From: Nemertoderma westbladi | Lineage: Eukaryota > Xenacoelomorpha > Nemertodermatida > Nemertodermatidae | NCBI GenBank assembly: GCA_032718475.1 | Contig: JAUCBJ010007068.1 | Coordinates: 44,071 to 108,070, forward strand | Length of the DNA: 64,000 nucleotides | Direction: 5' to 3' | Shown: positions 45,566-57,000 of the stretch, in pieces | Layout: each line of letters opens with the position of its first letter | Numbering within the stretch: position 1 is the first letter of the stretch | Made by a program: the position numbers and the translations under genes | Notes under the pieces: generated by a model | What the model was told of the DNA's origin: nothing | Seen by the model: the letters and a program-made list of their open reading frames with translations, nothing else | The model's database searches: none

Positions 45566-45640
45566 AATCCTTAGTCCAGCTGATGAGGTGTCGAGATTAC
45601 CGCGTACTGGGTCTCAGACACCGAAACGCAACCATATTTT
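45566..45640 (+). ncRNA. Hammerhead ribozyme-like motif (incomplete)
   Basis: The conserved core CTGATGA (45580-45586) is followed by a strong stem II: GGTGTC-GAGA (45587-45596) pairs with TCTC-A-GACACC (45612-45622, one bulged A). The second core element GAAA (45623-45626) follows immediately, exactly as in a hammerhead. The preceding CCAG matches the stem I start of known Penelope and schistosome hammerheads. I could not find a convincing stem III and cleavage triplet, so self-cleavage is unproven. Such motifs are known in Penelope-like elements. Confidence 0.5.
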
Positions 45641-45934
45641 TGATAAAATTAATTATTTTTGCCCCAGTCCTACCCCTTTACGGCGACAAAATGTCATATA
45701 TTTTTCCATAGAATATAGGCTTAGCTTCTGTGCAGTTTACTACCGGTATCATTTAGTGTATGGCGGTTATAGGCTTAGGGTTAGGGTGCGAGACATACCT
45801 GTATGTTGAGCATGGTTTAAACGAACGGATGAAGTGGTAGGCATTCACCAGCGGCAGCATAGTGTAAAGATGATAGAAAAAATAAAGTATTGAGGGTCTT
45901 TAGCTGGTTATATTATATTAGATAAAGATACAAT

Positions 45935-45985
45935 AGTAAACGTTTTCGACCTACCGGTCTGCATCAGACTATGTACTGGCAACTA
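45935..45985 (-). ncRNA. Degenerate hammerhead-like motif
   Basis: The minus strand reads CTGATGC (45967-45961), then a GACC-GGTA-GGTC hairpin, then GAAAACG. This is the order of a hammerhead core and stem II, but the first core element has C for A and the stem is only 4 bp. It has the same orientation as the nearby Penelope-like coding fragments. Confidence 0.3.
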
Positions 45986-46239
45986 ACAGGAAAAGGTGGG
46001 GGTCTATATATATATATATAAGTTAAAAGGGGAATACCTGAAAAATACAGCTTGCCAACACGTCATTGTTACTACTGATAGGTGAATCCCAGAAAGGATA
46101 ACGTGTATGTATGTATGTACTGTATAACGTAAGGTAATTGTGATAGGGAAAATACACCGAGTTAGTTGTAAGCTGTCAATCTAAAGTACAAATATAGGGT
46201 TGCAGGTTGGGTTTTAAGGTTGGGAGAAGTCATCGAGGG

Positions 46240-47421
46240 TGTTCGCGCTTTCAGACCTTTGGCAGTTTAACCCGCCAAATTAGGATGTCTTCTAGATAAT
46301 AAATCACTTTTAGCCTCTGACAAGTATTTTATTCACTACACTAGTCGAAACCAATCTGTGCGCGATCATTCACCCGCTGGATATACCCGGGAGATTGGGT
46401 TCGACGGCTTAATCGTATTGCTATGTAAGCCTACTGTATTATTCGACTGATCGTATTATATAATCTCTGACAATATTATTCACCTTCGGGAATATTAACA
46501 GTTCCTTTAGGACGTGGCGCTCTATCTATATAAACAGAGTTATGACTTAAACTACTCACAACGATATGGCTTAGTTATAATTCACATATATGGCGCATTC
46601 TTTAGGAAATGCTTCGTTATCAGTCTCACTCATACACAATGCTGCACAATACTGCACACTAATCTGCCGATCTTCACTGATTTTAGTCACATATAAAAGG
46701 AACACGGACCGAATCATGTAGGGTCTATCAAATAACATTAGATTCACTTCAAACCACTTTAACATAAGTCACAATCGTTAAATGTAACCTTTCTCTCTTA
46801 CCTTCGGTATATCAAGAATATTGGGTTTCGGGGTTATTTATCGTTATTCCAAATATAATAATTCATCAACCATATTATGAAGAACTGACAGTAAATAGCA
46901 GTATAACAATATAAAAGTATGCACAGGTATGTTTGATTAGGTATGTTGAGTTGCATGAGTTGTGACAATCAGTCAGTTTTGTTATGATAACGGATATATG
47001 TCCTTATAATTAAGCCTACTAGTGTAAGGCAGAGCCGTTCTTCCTGGCTTAGAATCACCAACAACACTAAAAACTGATAAGAATAACTATAAGAATACCA
47101 GCTACCCTTATTCTACAAAGATCTCACCCACCACAGAGAATGAGCATACAGATAGGAAATTCAGTTCAGTAGATCTGTGATAGGTCAAAATCAAAACCAA
47201 CTCAAATCCTATTGGCAGATACAGAAAGCAGGGCTATGGGGCAACCTTCCCAAGCTGGTTGGACGATCGAACATAGCCCAGATTCCTTCGTACAGCAAAT
47301 CAGCCAATCAGCCGGTAGCTTGCACTATTCGAGCTAGAGATCCCTTTTAGAGTATTCCAGCGCCTTGGGGGGAACTGGTTAGCAAAGCAAACGAATCAGT
47401 TATCCCACAAAAGCTTTTACA
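46240..47421 (-). repeat. 3' LTR of the BEL element
   Basis: 1182 bp, plus-strand start TGTTCGCGCTTTCAG, end AAGCTTTTACA. A TATA-like TTTATATAGA (minus strand, near 46530) could serve in transcription. Nearly identical to 60645-61826. Confidence 0.95.
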
Positions 47422-47508
47422 CCGCTCCCAGAAAATGGGATTTAAGTCTATAAAATATACAAAATCACAGTTTCTAAAATACGAGAATACTCTAAACAGT
47501 TAGTCTTT

Positions 47509-47960
47509 CTTGCGCAGACGGCGTTTACGCAGTTTTTTAAAGCTAGCCAGAGTCTTTTTCTCTTTGGGGCGAGCCACTTTACAAGGAGGGCTATAACTCC
47601 TGGGTGAAGGGTGCAATATGATTGCATCAGAAGGCGTGGGATTATAGTCGGGGTATCCGCCGTTTCAATATGTTTCTCCTCGAGCTGATTTTCCTCCGCT
47701 CATCGTTGGATACGTTTGTCCAAAACTCTCGCCGAGAATAGGGTCGTCTAAGTTCAATATCGTCTTAGAGACTATGGATTTCCCAATCGAACTGGGATAA
47801 AGCCAATCCGTTTACCGCTTGGACTTGCTGTTATAATTTAGGTTTATCTGAGCAAACGTAGATTTCTTTTCTGATCTTTGTAGAATAGCGTCTATCTCTT
47901 TTCGTACAACGCTCTCCTCCACCTTGATGACAGGTGGTATCGTGTTAAACGGGAACGATT
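47509..47960 (-). pseudogene. Unidentified protein-like frame with basic C-terminus, in the BEL 3' region
   Basis: Between the gag-pol ORF and the 3' LTR the minus strand shows a coherent protein-like reading ending at TAA 47509-47511. It includes VIKVEESVVRKEIDAILQRS near the start, NLDDPILGESFGQTYPTMSG, a PSDAIILHPSPRSYSPP segment and a strongly basic end (KKLRKRRLRKKD). Stops interrupt it (a TGA after GETY near 47675 and a TAA before TDWLYP near 47805). The composition looks like a virion or nucleic-acid-binding protein, but I do not recognise the family and assign no function. Confidence 0.4.
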
Positions 47961-48428
47961 CCGATTATACGATTGAATGGCGATATCGGGTGCCCGTGCC
48001 CCAATCCGGCCAGGTAAGATGGGCGGATATTTAGGGAGCCCACAACCTGAGTGCCACCGACTAACGGTTCGGGTAACACTGGATCTCTGAACGGTAAGTA
48101 CAGTTCGTGATAATCCGTGATACTGTTAGGATCAAGAGTCTGAGATCTAACTAAGGAATGAGGAGGTCTGACCGAGCATTCCGGAACTCAGATCATAGGT
48201 CTACTCAAGGATCGCCTGAGTCGAGAGAGCGTGGGTAACACATCGAACAAGTTTCTCCCGAAACTCCCGCAAACACAGCGAGCAAACCGCGTTCAAAGCA
48301 ACGTCTCCACTGGTGTTCATGTCTTTCCGTTTGTTGGTTGGTCGAGGGCATTTATCGTAATAATACCAAAGACGCACGTCTTGTAGGGGAAACGCGGATG
48401 ATATTTATTTGTTGTTACAATGCTTCTA

Positions 48429-48806
48429 TCAAGAATTCCAAATATATGTTGGAGTTACCGCGTTTATTTGTTTCTTTAATGTCTTTTCTTTCGAGTCGAT
48501 TTCGAATAGGATTTTTGCATTAGAATTTTGGTTTATCGTTTCGACTCCTCTGGGTAGGATATGTTCGACATAGCCCGTATCGTGTAAATTGATAGAATGG
48601 CCAATGGTTAAGAAGTCCATATACATACCATTACAATGCGTGTAGCGAGCGGTGAATTTTCCATAGTCCAATTCACGCGTAAGTTACTTCCAGGAAATCG
48701 TAGGTTCGATATAACAACCATCATCCTTCGTAGTAGTTGGACTAGTATCACCGCGTATCAAGCTATCAACAAACGCTTGAAAGTAGATTATATCGCTCCC
48801 TGATAC
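48429..48806 (-). pseudogene. Second unidentified frame in the BEL 3' region
   Basis: Minus-strand reading from ATG near 48806: MVLVSGSDIIYFQAFVDSL, then ISWK followed by a TAA, then in the same frame DYGKFTARYTHCNGMYMDFL, EHILPRGVETINQ and NAKILFEIDSKEKTLKKQIN before TGA at 48429. The frame stays open on both sides of a single stop, which suggests a decayed gene. Its 5' side abuts the nested LINE at 48834. It could be part of the same lost protein as 47509-47960, or of an extra ORF such as an envelope-like gene. Family unknown. Confidence 0.4.
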
Positions 48807-48833
48807 CAAGACCATCTTCTATCAACTCCGTCC

Positions 48834-51800
48834 GTACCAATGGCTGGTTAGGAGTAGAGTGTTCTCATGTCCACTCTGAGGGCACTTCACTGCGACCTGC
48901 ACCTGGCAGCAAGGGTACAGGGCATGACCCAGCAGATGAGCTGCAACAGCCAATGGTGGGTCATGTACGCCAGAGTAGATATGGGTGATGGGCCTCATAT
49001 CTGACTCCATTGCGACACCCACCCTGTGGAATGGCAAACCAGGGTGTGGTATTTGCCCCGAGAGCTGACTCGGCAAAAAAGCACCCCCCAACCCCCACTA
49101 TGGATTACATTAGCAATGCGGAGGTCCGGCCACTAGAGGCCAGTGGAATTACCGGACACAATCGGCCTCACAGGCGTCAGTTAACTCCTGACCGGCTGCC
49201 TGTCTCACCCCCTACTGGAGAGAGAGCAGCCAACAATTCCTTGAGTCCCTTTCCTGATGACCTTTCTGGCCCAAACCCTGGGTCACCAGGGAGGCCAGAT
49301 TGTGATGGGGAGAGGGATTCTGGAGTTGGAGGCTACTCTCATGTTCCACCCCGACCAACAAAGCCATTGGTGAATCTGAGGCAAGTCACTAGACTAGCCT
49401 CAGTAAACACCCTAACACTCGGGTCCCCAATGCGACAAGGTGAGCTGACTGCCTTGGCAGATAAGCTTTCTCTTAGCGCAGTGGGTGTTCAAGAGCACCG
49501 AATGCAGACTGGACAGACTGATGAGGTTCTGATTAAGGACATGGGGGGCGGTTGGCGACTCGCCCTCGCGTCAGCAGATGATAGTGGCAATGGTGGAATT
49601 GGTCTATTGATGAATCCAACTGCACATGCAGCATTGGACAAAATAGACCAAATCTCTAACCGCATCATCCGTTGCCACTTCTCATGTTCTGGAAGACTGG
49701 CTAAGAAGTTTCCTAAGGTGGTTCTGATTGTGTGCTACTCTCCAACTAGTGTTGCCCCTGTAGAGGAGGTGGAAAATTTCTACCACAATCTACAAGCAGC
49801 AACTGATGGAGTGGATCAGCATGCATTCTTAACATTCCTGGGAGACTTTAATGCAAGTCTGCATCAATCACCTACATCGCCCTGGGTCTATAGCAATAGT
49901 GTTAACCGAAATTCTGTCCATCTTCAGGATTTTATCTCTGGAAATGGATTGTTTTCGGCTGGAACCCAGTTCAAGAAGCGAACTGGAAAGCTATGGACTC
50001 ATAGTGGACCCAGTGGTCACAAGTCCCAGATAGACCATATTCTGTTTCGTAGGAAATACAGGAGCTCTATACAAGACTGTAATGCATTTACACTTCGACC
50101 CTTCTCCAGTGATCACCGCCTTATTGTGGCCAAGGTAAGACTTAGTCTGCGTGCTAGCAGAACAACGAAATCTGCCTTGCCACGGCATGACTGGTCCTCT
50201 CTGTTGCAACAGCCAAGTGTGAGATCCAGCTTCACACTACAGCTGAGCAACAGGTATGAGGCTCTTGCCTCTGAGGCGGTAGATCACTGTGAGGGCTATA
50301 CTGCCTTTACAGAAGCAGTTAAGTTAGCAGCTGCAGAAACAGTTCCTGTATACCCTCGAAACAGGAAAAGGGCCCCCTGGACTGACAACAAAATTCAGAA
50401 GTGCCGAAATGACCTTCATAAGGCGCAGAAAGAGTCCCGACTCAAACAGACTACAGCGGCCAAGAATGCAGTTAAAGCTGCATCTAGGTCCCTGAACAGG
50501 CAGTACTCTGTTAATCTACAGGAGCTAATAAACCAACAGGTTGATGCCATCAATGATGCTGACGACAGCAGGCAATCATCCCAGGCATGGAAATCGATCA
50601 ATCTGCTTACTGGGCGGAAAAGCCAACCAACCACCAAGGTTAAGGCTGAATCACCAGCCGATCGCCTCAATGGTTGGAAAGCCCACTTTGAAAAGCTCCT
50701 CAATAATGACAGGGTATTGCCTGATAACTTTATAGAAGTAAAAGTGTCTGAGTCTGTACTCCCAGATATTCCCATTGGCGATATCTCCTTTGCAGAAGTG
50801 AAGGCTGCTGCAAAGAGCATTAAGACTAATCGTGCCAGTGGAGTAGATGGTGTTCCCCCTGAGGTCTTTAAAATACCTGAGTGTTTAAAGCTCATCTATC
50901 CCATCATAGTAGACATGTACCGTACAACAAGAGTCCCACAAGAAATGAAAACAAATAAGTTGGTGCCAGTTCCCAAGAAGGGCAACCTAACACTCTATGG
51001 TTCTTTTCGGGGAATCTCATTGATCTCGATTGCTGCAAAACTATACAATAGAATTCTATTAAATCGCATCAGGGATCCCATTGAGAGACTGCTACGTGGA
51101 AATCAGAATGGGTTCCGTAAAGGTCGTGGGACCATGGAGCCCATTTTGGCACTTAGAAGGATAATTGAAGAGTTATCAAAAAAGAAAGACAGGCATCTGG
51201 CTGTTATCTTTGTTGACTTCTTCAAGGCCTTTGATTCAGTCTCTCGCTCACGTATGTTCAGCATACTTTCATTATATGGGATTCCTGATGAAATTATTGC
51301 AGCAATCAGATCAGTATACGATGGTTCGACAACATTTGTGTCTACTGTTGACGGTGACACAGAACCATTTGAAGTGTTATGGGGCGTCCTCCAAGGAGAC
51401 ACACTTGCACCATTCTTGTTCATTATTGTGGTTGACTATGTTCTACGCATGTCCTTAGATCATCATAATGATGATGGGGTGATGATAACTCCACCTACTG
51501 GCTCCAGAAGTCGAGGAAATCCTGCCAAGTACCTAACTGATCTAGACTTTGCTGATGACCTAGGAGTACTCTCAGAATCATTAGAGGGAGCCCAGCGGCT
51601 CCTCAGCTCATTAGAACATGCTGCTTCTAGTGTTGGTCTTTTTATTAACTCCAGAAAGACCAAAATTCTGACAGTTAACTTTGAAAGTCCTCAGCAAGTC
51701 TCTGATCGAATGAGCATAAGCTCAAAGGATGGTATGCTTGAGCATGTGGACGACTTCTGTTACCTGGGATCATGGATCCGGAAGTCAGGTGAGGACCTTC

Positions 51801-52364
51801 GAATACGTAAGGGAAAGGCATGGGCAGCCTTGAATAGGCTTTCCAGGATTTGGAAGTCACCTAGAATTAATCGGAAACTTAAGGTCCGATTATTTAGAGC
51901 AGCAGTAGTTCCAGTACTCCTCTATGGGAGTCCATGCTGGGCTCTAACTGCTGAGGACACCAAATCTCTGGATGGCACATTCACAAGAATGCTACGCCGG
52001 GTACATTGTGTCAAGTACAATGCACACATCTCCAACCAGACACTATATAACATTGGAGGTGTCTCATTGGTTCCCCCAAGCTTGACACTAGAACAAAATC
52101 GCCTCCGCTTTGCAGGACATTGCTTTCGCCGTGAGGACCAGCCAGTGCATAATCTTGTACTTTGGCAGCCTCATGGAGTGAATAAGCATGGTGGACAGCC
52201 CATGACTTTCTTGAGACGCATCTTAAAGGACACTGGCCTTAAAGATGCGGATGATCTAGCAAATGTCATGGGTGATAGGGAGTTGTGGCGGCGCAATTTT
52301 GTTGACAAGCCGGCACAGCATTCTTAAAAATGCAGCTGCAATGCAGCATGCCGATCCTAGTAGT
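48834..52364 (+). mobile_element. Full-length RTE-like LINE nested in the BEL element
   Basis: Flanked by perfect 9-bp direct repeats AACTCCGTC (48825-48833 and 52365-52373). It has a short 5' UTR of about 200 bp, one intact ORF and a 37-bp 3' UTR ending CCTAGTAGT. Single-ORF architecture with an apurinic-type endonuclease and a very short 3' UTR fits the RTE clade. Two diverged fragments of the same family lie at 1-383 and 63417-63740. Since it interrupts a young BEL copy and has an intact frame, it is younger still and may be mobile. Confidence 0.9.
49031..52327 (+). CDS. RTE-like endonuclease/reverse transcriptase
   Basis: The first ATG in the open frame is 49031 (MANQGVV), giving 1098 residues. 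The frame is open a little further upstream but without another ATG. Residues 1-115 are proline-rich and polar. The EEP endonuclease (about 125-385) has SVNTLTLG, VGVQEHR, VCYSPTS, GDFNAS and SSDHRLI. The reverse transcriptase (about 590-870) has NRASGVDGVPPEV, FRGISLISIAAKLYNRILL, the catalytic FVDFFKAFDSV, GVLQGDTLAPFLFII and the FADD box (LDFADDLGVL). The C-terminal part has YLGSW, VLLYGSPCWALT and GHCFRRE. No stop or frameshift interrupts it. Its codons are less AT-biased than the surroundings. Confidence 0.93.
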   Translation: MANQGVVFAPRADSAKKHPPTPTMDYISNAEVRPLEASGITGHNRPHRRQLTPDRLPVSPPTGERAANNSLSPFPDDLSGPNPGSPGRPDCDGERDSGVGGYSHVPPRPTKPLVNLRQVTRLASVNTLTLGSPMRQGELTALADKLSLSAVGVQEHRMQTGQTDEVLIKDMGGGWRLALASADDSGNGGIGLLMNPTAHAALDKIDQISNRIIRCHFSCSGRLAKKFPKVVLIVCYSPTSVAPVEEVENFYHNLQAATDGVDQHAFLTFLGDFNASLHQSPTSPWVYSNSVNRNSVHLQDFISGNGLFSAGTQFKKRTGKLWTHSGPSGHKSQIDHILFRRKYRSSIQDCNAFTLRPFSSDHRLIVAKVRLSLRASRTTKSALPRHDWSSLLQQPSVRSSFTLQLSNRYEALASEAVDHCEGYTAFTEAVKLAAAETVPVYPRNRKRAPWTDNKIQKCRNDLHKAQKESRLKQTTAAKNAVKAASRSLNRQYSVNLQELINQQVDAINDADDSRQSSQAWKSINLLTGRKSQPTTKVKAESPADRLNGWKAHFEKLLNNDRVLPDNFIEVKVSESVLPDIPIGDISFAEVKAAAKSIKTNRASGVDGVPPEVFKIPECLKLIYPIIVDMYRTTRVPQEMKTNKLVPVPKKGNLTLYGSFRGISLISIAAKLYNRILLNRIRDPIERLLRGNQNGFRKGRGTMEPILALRRIIEELSKKKDRHLAVIFVDFFKAFDSVSRSRMFSILSLYGIPDEIIAAIRSVYDGSTTFVSTVDGDTEPFEVLWGVLQGDTLAPFLFIIVVDYVLRMSLDHHNDDGVMITPPTGSRSRGNPAKYLTDLDFADDLGVLSESLEGAQRLLSSLEHAASSVGLFINSRKTKILTVNFESPQQVSDRMSISSKDGMLEHVDDFCYLGSWIRKSGEDLRIRKGKAWAALNRLSRIWKSPRINRKLKVRLFRAAVVPVLLYGSPCWALTAEDTKSLDGTFTRMLRRVHCVKYNAHISNQTLYNIGGVSLVPPSLTLEQNRLRFAGHCFRREDQPVHNLVLWQPHGVNKHGGQPMTFLRRILKDTGLKDADDLANVMGDRELWRRNFVDKPAQHS

Positions 52365-52373
52365 AACTCCGTC

Positions 52374-54029
52374 ATATCTGCTATATATGAGTTTATTAAT
52401 ATTATAATGAGTTTATATTTAGGCGAGCGGGCGTCGCTGCCTACCCCTCTCTGCCCCCGGACAGTGCGAGATCCTCAGCGCTGGTGTGTCGTCGCCGCTG
52501 TACTTTCGCCAACGACGTAGCCGCACAACGACAACGACAACCGGCACAAGTCACTCGACTGTCCGTCCCAAAGGCTTAGATACACCTCAGGTTCTTACTG
52601 GAGAGTTAGGGTTACTTTCACAATTGCGACTCGCTACTGTAAACACACCTTAGTAGTAACATTCGCCTATAAACTCACAAATACCACACACACAACTTGT
52701 CACAAATTACACACACTCGGGCCAGTTGTCCGTTAGTCAATGCCTTCCAGAATGTCACTGTATTATTATGTATCCTTGGATACTAGCAGTGTGCTATTTA
52801 TTCCCTATGCTATTCAATGGGACAAGCTTTCTATTATTCTTTTTACTCAATTCTAATTCTAGCGTGGTTGTTGCTATGGTGACATTATGCAAAGCTAGCG
52901 GTAGAATTAGGGTAATTCCAATGCATACAGATCTGGGATGTTATTTAATAGTAATTCTTTAATGGTCAATGTCCTGTTTTATACATGACTTTATGAATTT
53001 TATCGGCTATTGACTATGTTTGGGAGACTTTCGCACACTCATACGCATAATAAGATAAATCTCCGCTCCCTTGATCTATTAATTAATGGAATTTTGGGAA
53101 TGTTATAAATTGCGTAAAAATGGCAATTTATTAAATTCATTAAAAGGCATGAATTTAAATTTATTCCCTGAAATTTTATTATTTGATAATTAAATTGACA
53201 TATTTTGATTCTATAACATGTCTGGGGACACAAGATCCTTAATTCTATGAAAATTGTCCTTTTAAGAATATCGGTAAATGCTACGATATCTTAATTGATT
53301 AGAATTGTTGAAGGATCTGAATTTTACAGATTTTGATTTATTAAATTTGCAAATATTAAATAATTAATATTTGAGATGGGCACCAATTTATTCCAGAACT
53401 TGTCTGGGGACGTTAACCACTGATTCTAGAATTTGTCTTTCAAGTATATCGGTGGGTGCCGCGATATCTTAATCGACTAGAATTACAGATGGTCAAAGGG
53501 TTTAACAGATTTATTTTGCGTTATACGCTACTGTTAAAGGGACATCACGCTACTATATGTATTATTTAATATACGGTATGAGAGCAATATCGCACGAAGC
53601 AATGTCAGTGTGAAGAGGCAAGTCGTTTCCAAGGTCTACCCAGAGCTTGGTTTAGCCGAGACACGAGGATCTGAACTTTGCATTCCTAACACTCTGCCTA
53701 CCAATAATACTTGAATATAGTAGTGGCTTTATTGTACTTTGATAAGTACGGACATTTCATCTTACTGTAGTTACGTATTTGTAATGTAATACGGACAGTA
53801 AGGAAAGAGAAAAAATAATTATTTCTCGCCGTCGCACTAAATATAATATAAGTAATTACGTACGCAATAAACACGAATATATTGCACTATTCTACTAAAT
53901 AATCGCTAAATAAGATTCTACTAAATTAAATAAAACGATTATAATAAAATTACATAGTAATACATACATAAATATAAAAATAATAAAATAATATAAAATA
54001 ATAGAGTCACACACCCACTCCATATGTTG
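52374..54029. other. BEL internal region, mostly non-coding
   Basis: Between the LINE and the gag-pol stop. It includes a GC-rich patch at 52430-52600, a diverged tandem duplication (53217-53312 and 53398-53493; TGTCTGGGGAC ... TATCGGT ... CGATATCTTAAT) and AT-rich sequence. I could find no remains of the missing integrase or other pol domains. Confidence 0.5.
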
Positions 54030-57000
54030 TTACGTTATGGAGTCCCTAGATGTTTGAAGGATTAGGGAGGTGGTCGTGGGAAGAGAATCTTGCCTTCCAC
54101 AGTTTCCGGAGAGTCCTCCATTCCCTTCCGGTAAACACAAACGACCAGCTGGGCGATTGAGTCGCTGCATCCCGAATACAATTCCAGGTTTCCTCTTCAT
54201 CCTGGAATAGTGACGATAGAAACATCGCTCTAAGTACACGACGGCCTTACAAAGCCGATTCCAGGAGCTATAGTGGTCCGTCGCTCCCTGCAGGAGAGGT
54301 GAGAGTCCCTGCGAGACGTCTGATGTTCCAGAGCTCCAATCGCTCTCTCTGATCTTCATGAAGGATCCACTCGCGGTGGGGAGGTCCAGATCCACGGCGT
54401 CGTCCCTGGCAATATGTAATACCGACAGATCTATCCCGGGTTCAAATAACTCCGCTCCACCCGTCCGGGTTTTAGGTTTAACTTTCTCCGCTCCCTTGGC
54501 TGGTCTAATCTCAGTCGGAGTAAGATGGGGAGGCCATTCATCCTCCTTACTCAGGAAGTCGGGTTCACCTAACCGGTCTGTAGTATCTGTCAGTTCTTGA
54601 GGAGTTGCTCCTCTGGAAGCGATGTCAGTTGGATTAAACTTCTTGGGGCAATATCTCCATTGATCTACATTGGAGCTAAGATTGTCATTATCTGAGGAGT
54701 GTGGTGTTCCCTCAGTTGGGTCGTCTCCCTTACTAGTATCATCTTCCCATTCACTCACCTGGCGGACGCGATCTTGAAGCAGTCTTTCTCTGAGCGTTCT
54801 TCGGGAAGGTCCAGTAAGGTACCAACCTACTCTAGTTCTTACCGCATAGGTCTGAAGTGGTTGCGGTTGAGCAGGTCGTTTCTCCAATGTCTCCAGCGCC
54901 TCATGCGCGTTTTGACCGATTAATATTTGTACTCCAGGATAATCGGTGTCGAATCTAGGGATGTTAAGTTGTTGGGCATGATCATCTTCGTCCCAATTAT
55001 AAGGTTCCACTTGGGTGGTAGCGAAGTTCTTTATTGCCACCATTTTGACTGACCTTATACTGTATTCTCCTAGTTTATCCTGTGGAGTGGACAACTCACC
55101 TATATAATAGTCGGCAGCCACAGCAGATTTCCAAACCTGCATGATCCCTGACATGTTTAGCTTGGTTCGGAACTTGGGTTGTCCAGCAAAGATGTCTTCG
55201 GCTAGTTCTTTATCGATGAATGTTCCTGTGCTGCCGGAGTCCAGGAGGGCGTTCACTATATAGCTCTTCTGAGGTCCGTGGACCCGTAACTGGACTACAG
55301 GAAATTCTCGGATTCCTATATTGGAAGTTGGCGCTTTCCAAGATGGTTGTTGATCAGAAGTAGTTAAGGTAAGGTCGCTGTCTGTGTCTTTCTCATGCAT
55401 GAGTGCTCGATACACTGCGGTGGTGTTTATTAAGTAACAGGATTCGTTTTGGTCGGAGAATTCGTCCATATAGAATCCTTCCATCTCAGATTGATCAGTG
55501 TCGTTCACATCACTGAATTGGACATGTAGTTCGGACTCACTTACCTGACTCGGGCTGTTTCGTTCGAATTCCGTGTGCAACAAGATATGATGTTTTGCGC
55601 CGCACTTTGCACACCTTGCGTCGGAGTAACAGGTTCGCCGTTGGTGTCCTCGTCTGAGGCAATTATAACACAACCGCTTATCCCACATGACTTCACGTCT
55701 ATCCTTTAGTGATTTCCTCAGGAATTTATCACACGCATTTAAACGGTGGGGCCCGTCGCACAGCACACATTTCGGCTTGATGTTACTTACTTTAACCTGT
55801 GCTATGTGGTGCACACTTGTTCTTTCCTCGGGCTTTCTCACCTGAATTCTTTTAGGAGACGTAGGAGGGGTTTTTCGTACCGGTTCCCTTCTGTCATTGG
55901 GTCGAGACTTGGATTTACTTACCTGATCTTTAGGCATTTTATTGACATAATAAGACCTGTCAGTGTCTTTCCCGCTGTCCTCTCCTTGAGAGGTTTGGCT
56001 TTCACCGTCGTCGGTATAACATACTGGTGTTACCCTTCTCCTAGAAACGGGTTTCTCACTTACCTTACTTTCCGCTGTCTTCTCTCTGGACTGCTTTATG
56101 AGCTGTAATTTCACTTCGCCATCCAAGAATGTCATGAGATCAGTCATGGTAGGGTCTCGTTGTTGTTGTTCCATCATGTATAACACTTTCTTGTCCCAGC
56201 GTGTACCTACTCCACCCTTCGGTAAAGTAGAAGCCACTGCTCTAATAACCATAGCGCTCTGATACTCATGAGACTTACCTAGCCAATCTAATTGTCTGCA
56301 GATCTCCTGAATTTCATCGGAAAACTCTATAATCCCGCTGCTAATAAACTTTCGGGGCGCTACCAACTTTGCATACAAATACCCAGCTATGTTATTCCTA
56401 TTACCATACCTGATGTTTAGTGTATCCCAAACTTGTCTTAATCCGTCTGGATGTCCAATAAACTTTAACGCCATTAACTTGGGAGATCCCTCCAAGCACT
56501 CGATGAGGAATCTAAGTTTCTCTCCATTAGATAGCACAGAGTTCTGTATGTTATCTTTGTAATATTCATTAAAAGGTAACCATTTCATCTCATCTCCATT
56601 GAACTTGACGATCTCTCCCACCTTTACCGCTTGCCGGGCTTCGGTTCTAGCCATTTGACGCGTAAAACTTTCTTGGGCCATCGTGTTATTGAATATAGAG
56701 TTATCGGTATATAAATTTCTCGGATTATGATCCGTTCTATATGGAATATCCTTATCAACAGGTCTATAATTACCCTTAATAGGGTTCACTATAGGAGTTT
56801 CTACTTCGCTAGCAGTATAGATGCGTGTAGGCTCCACACCTTGCGCATGCGATACTTCAGACCTAACAGGTTGACACATTGTTACAGAGGGTGGTGGTAT
56901 ACCCTTTTGTGTATTTACTAATTTATCGCGTTCTAGCGCGATACTTTGCTGCACTTCTTGCAACTCTAGCCTACTTTCCCTTACTGTGCCTTTGAATTGT

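Larger units (their letters stand above)
45315..46234. other. Left flank of the BEL insertion; probable Penelope-like 3' region
   Basis: No intact gene. Removing the BEL element would join this stretch directly to 61832-63400, a Penelope-like fragment on the minus strand, so it would lie downstream of that fragment's endonuclease frame. It carries two hammerhead-like motifs (listed) and a short TATATA run near 46008. An open frame at 45588-45809 overlaps the first ribozyme motif and has no known domain. Confidence 0.5.

Noticed and set aside
46514-46765. Small frames repeated identically in both LTRs (also 60919-61170)
   Set aside because: They are identical because the LTRs are identical; they are short and without any domain.
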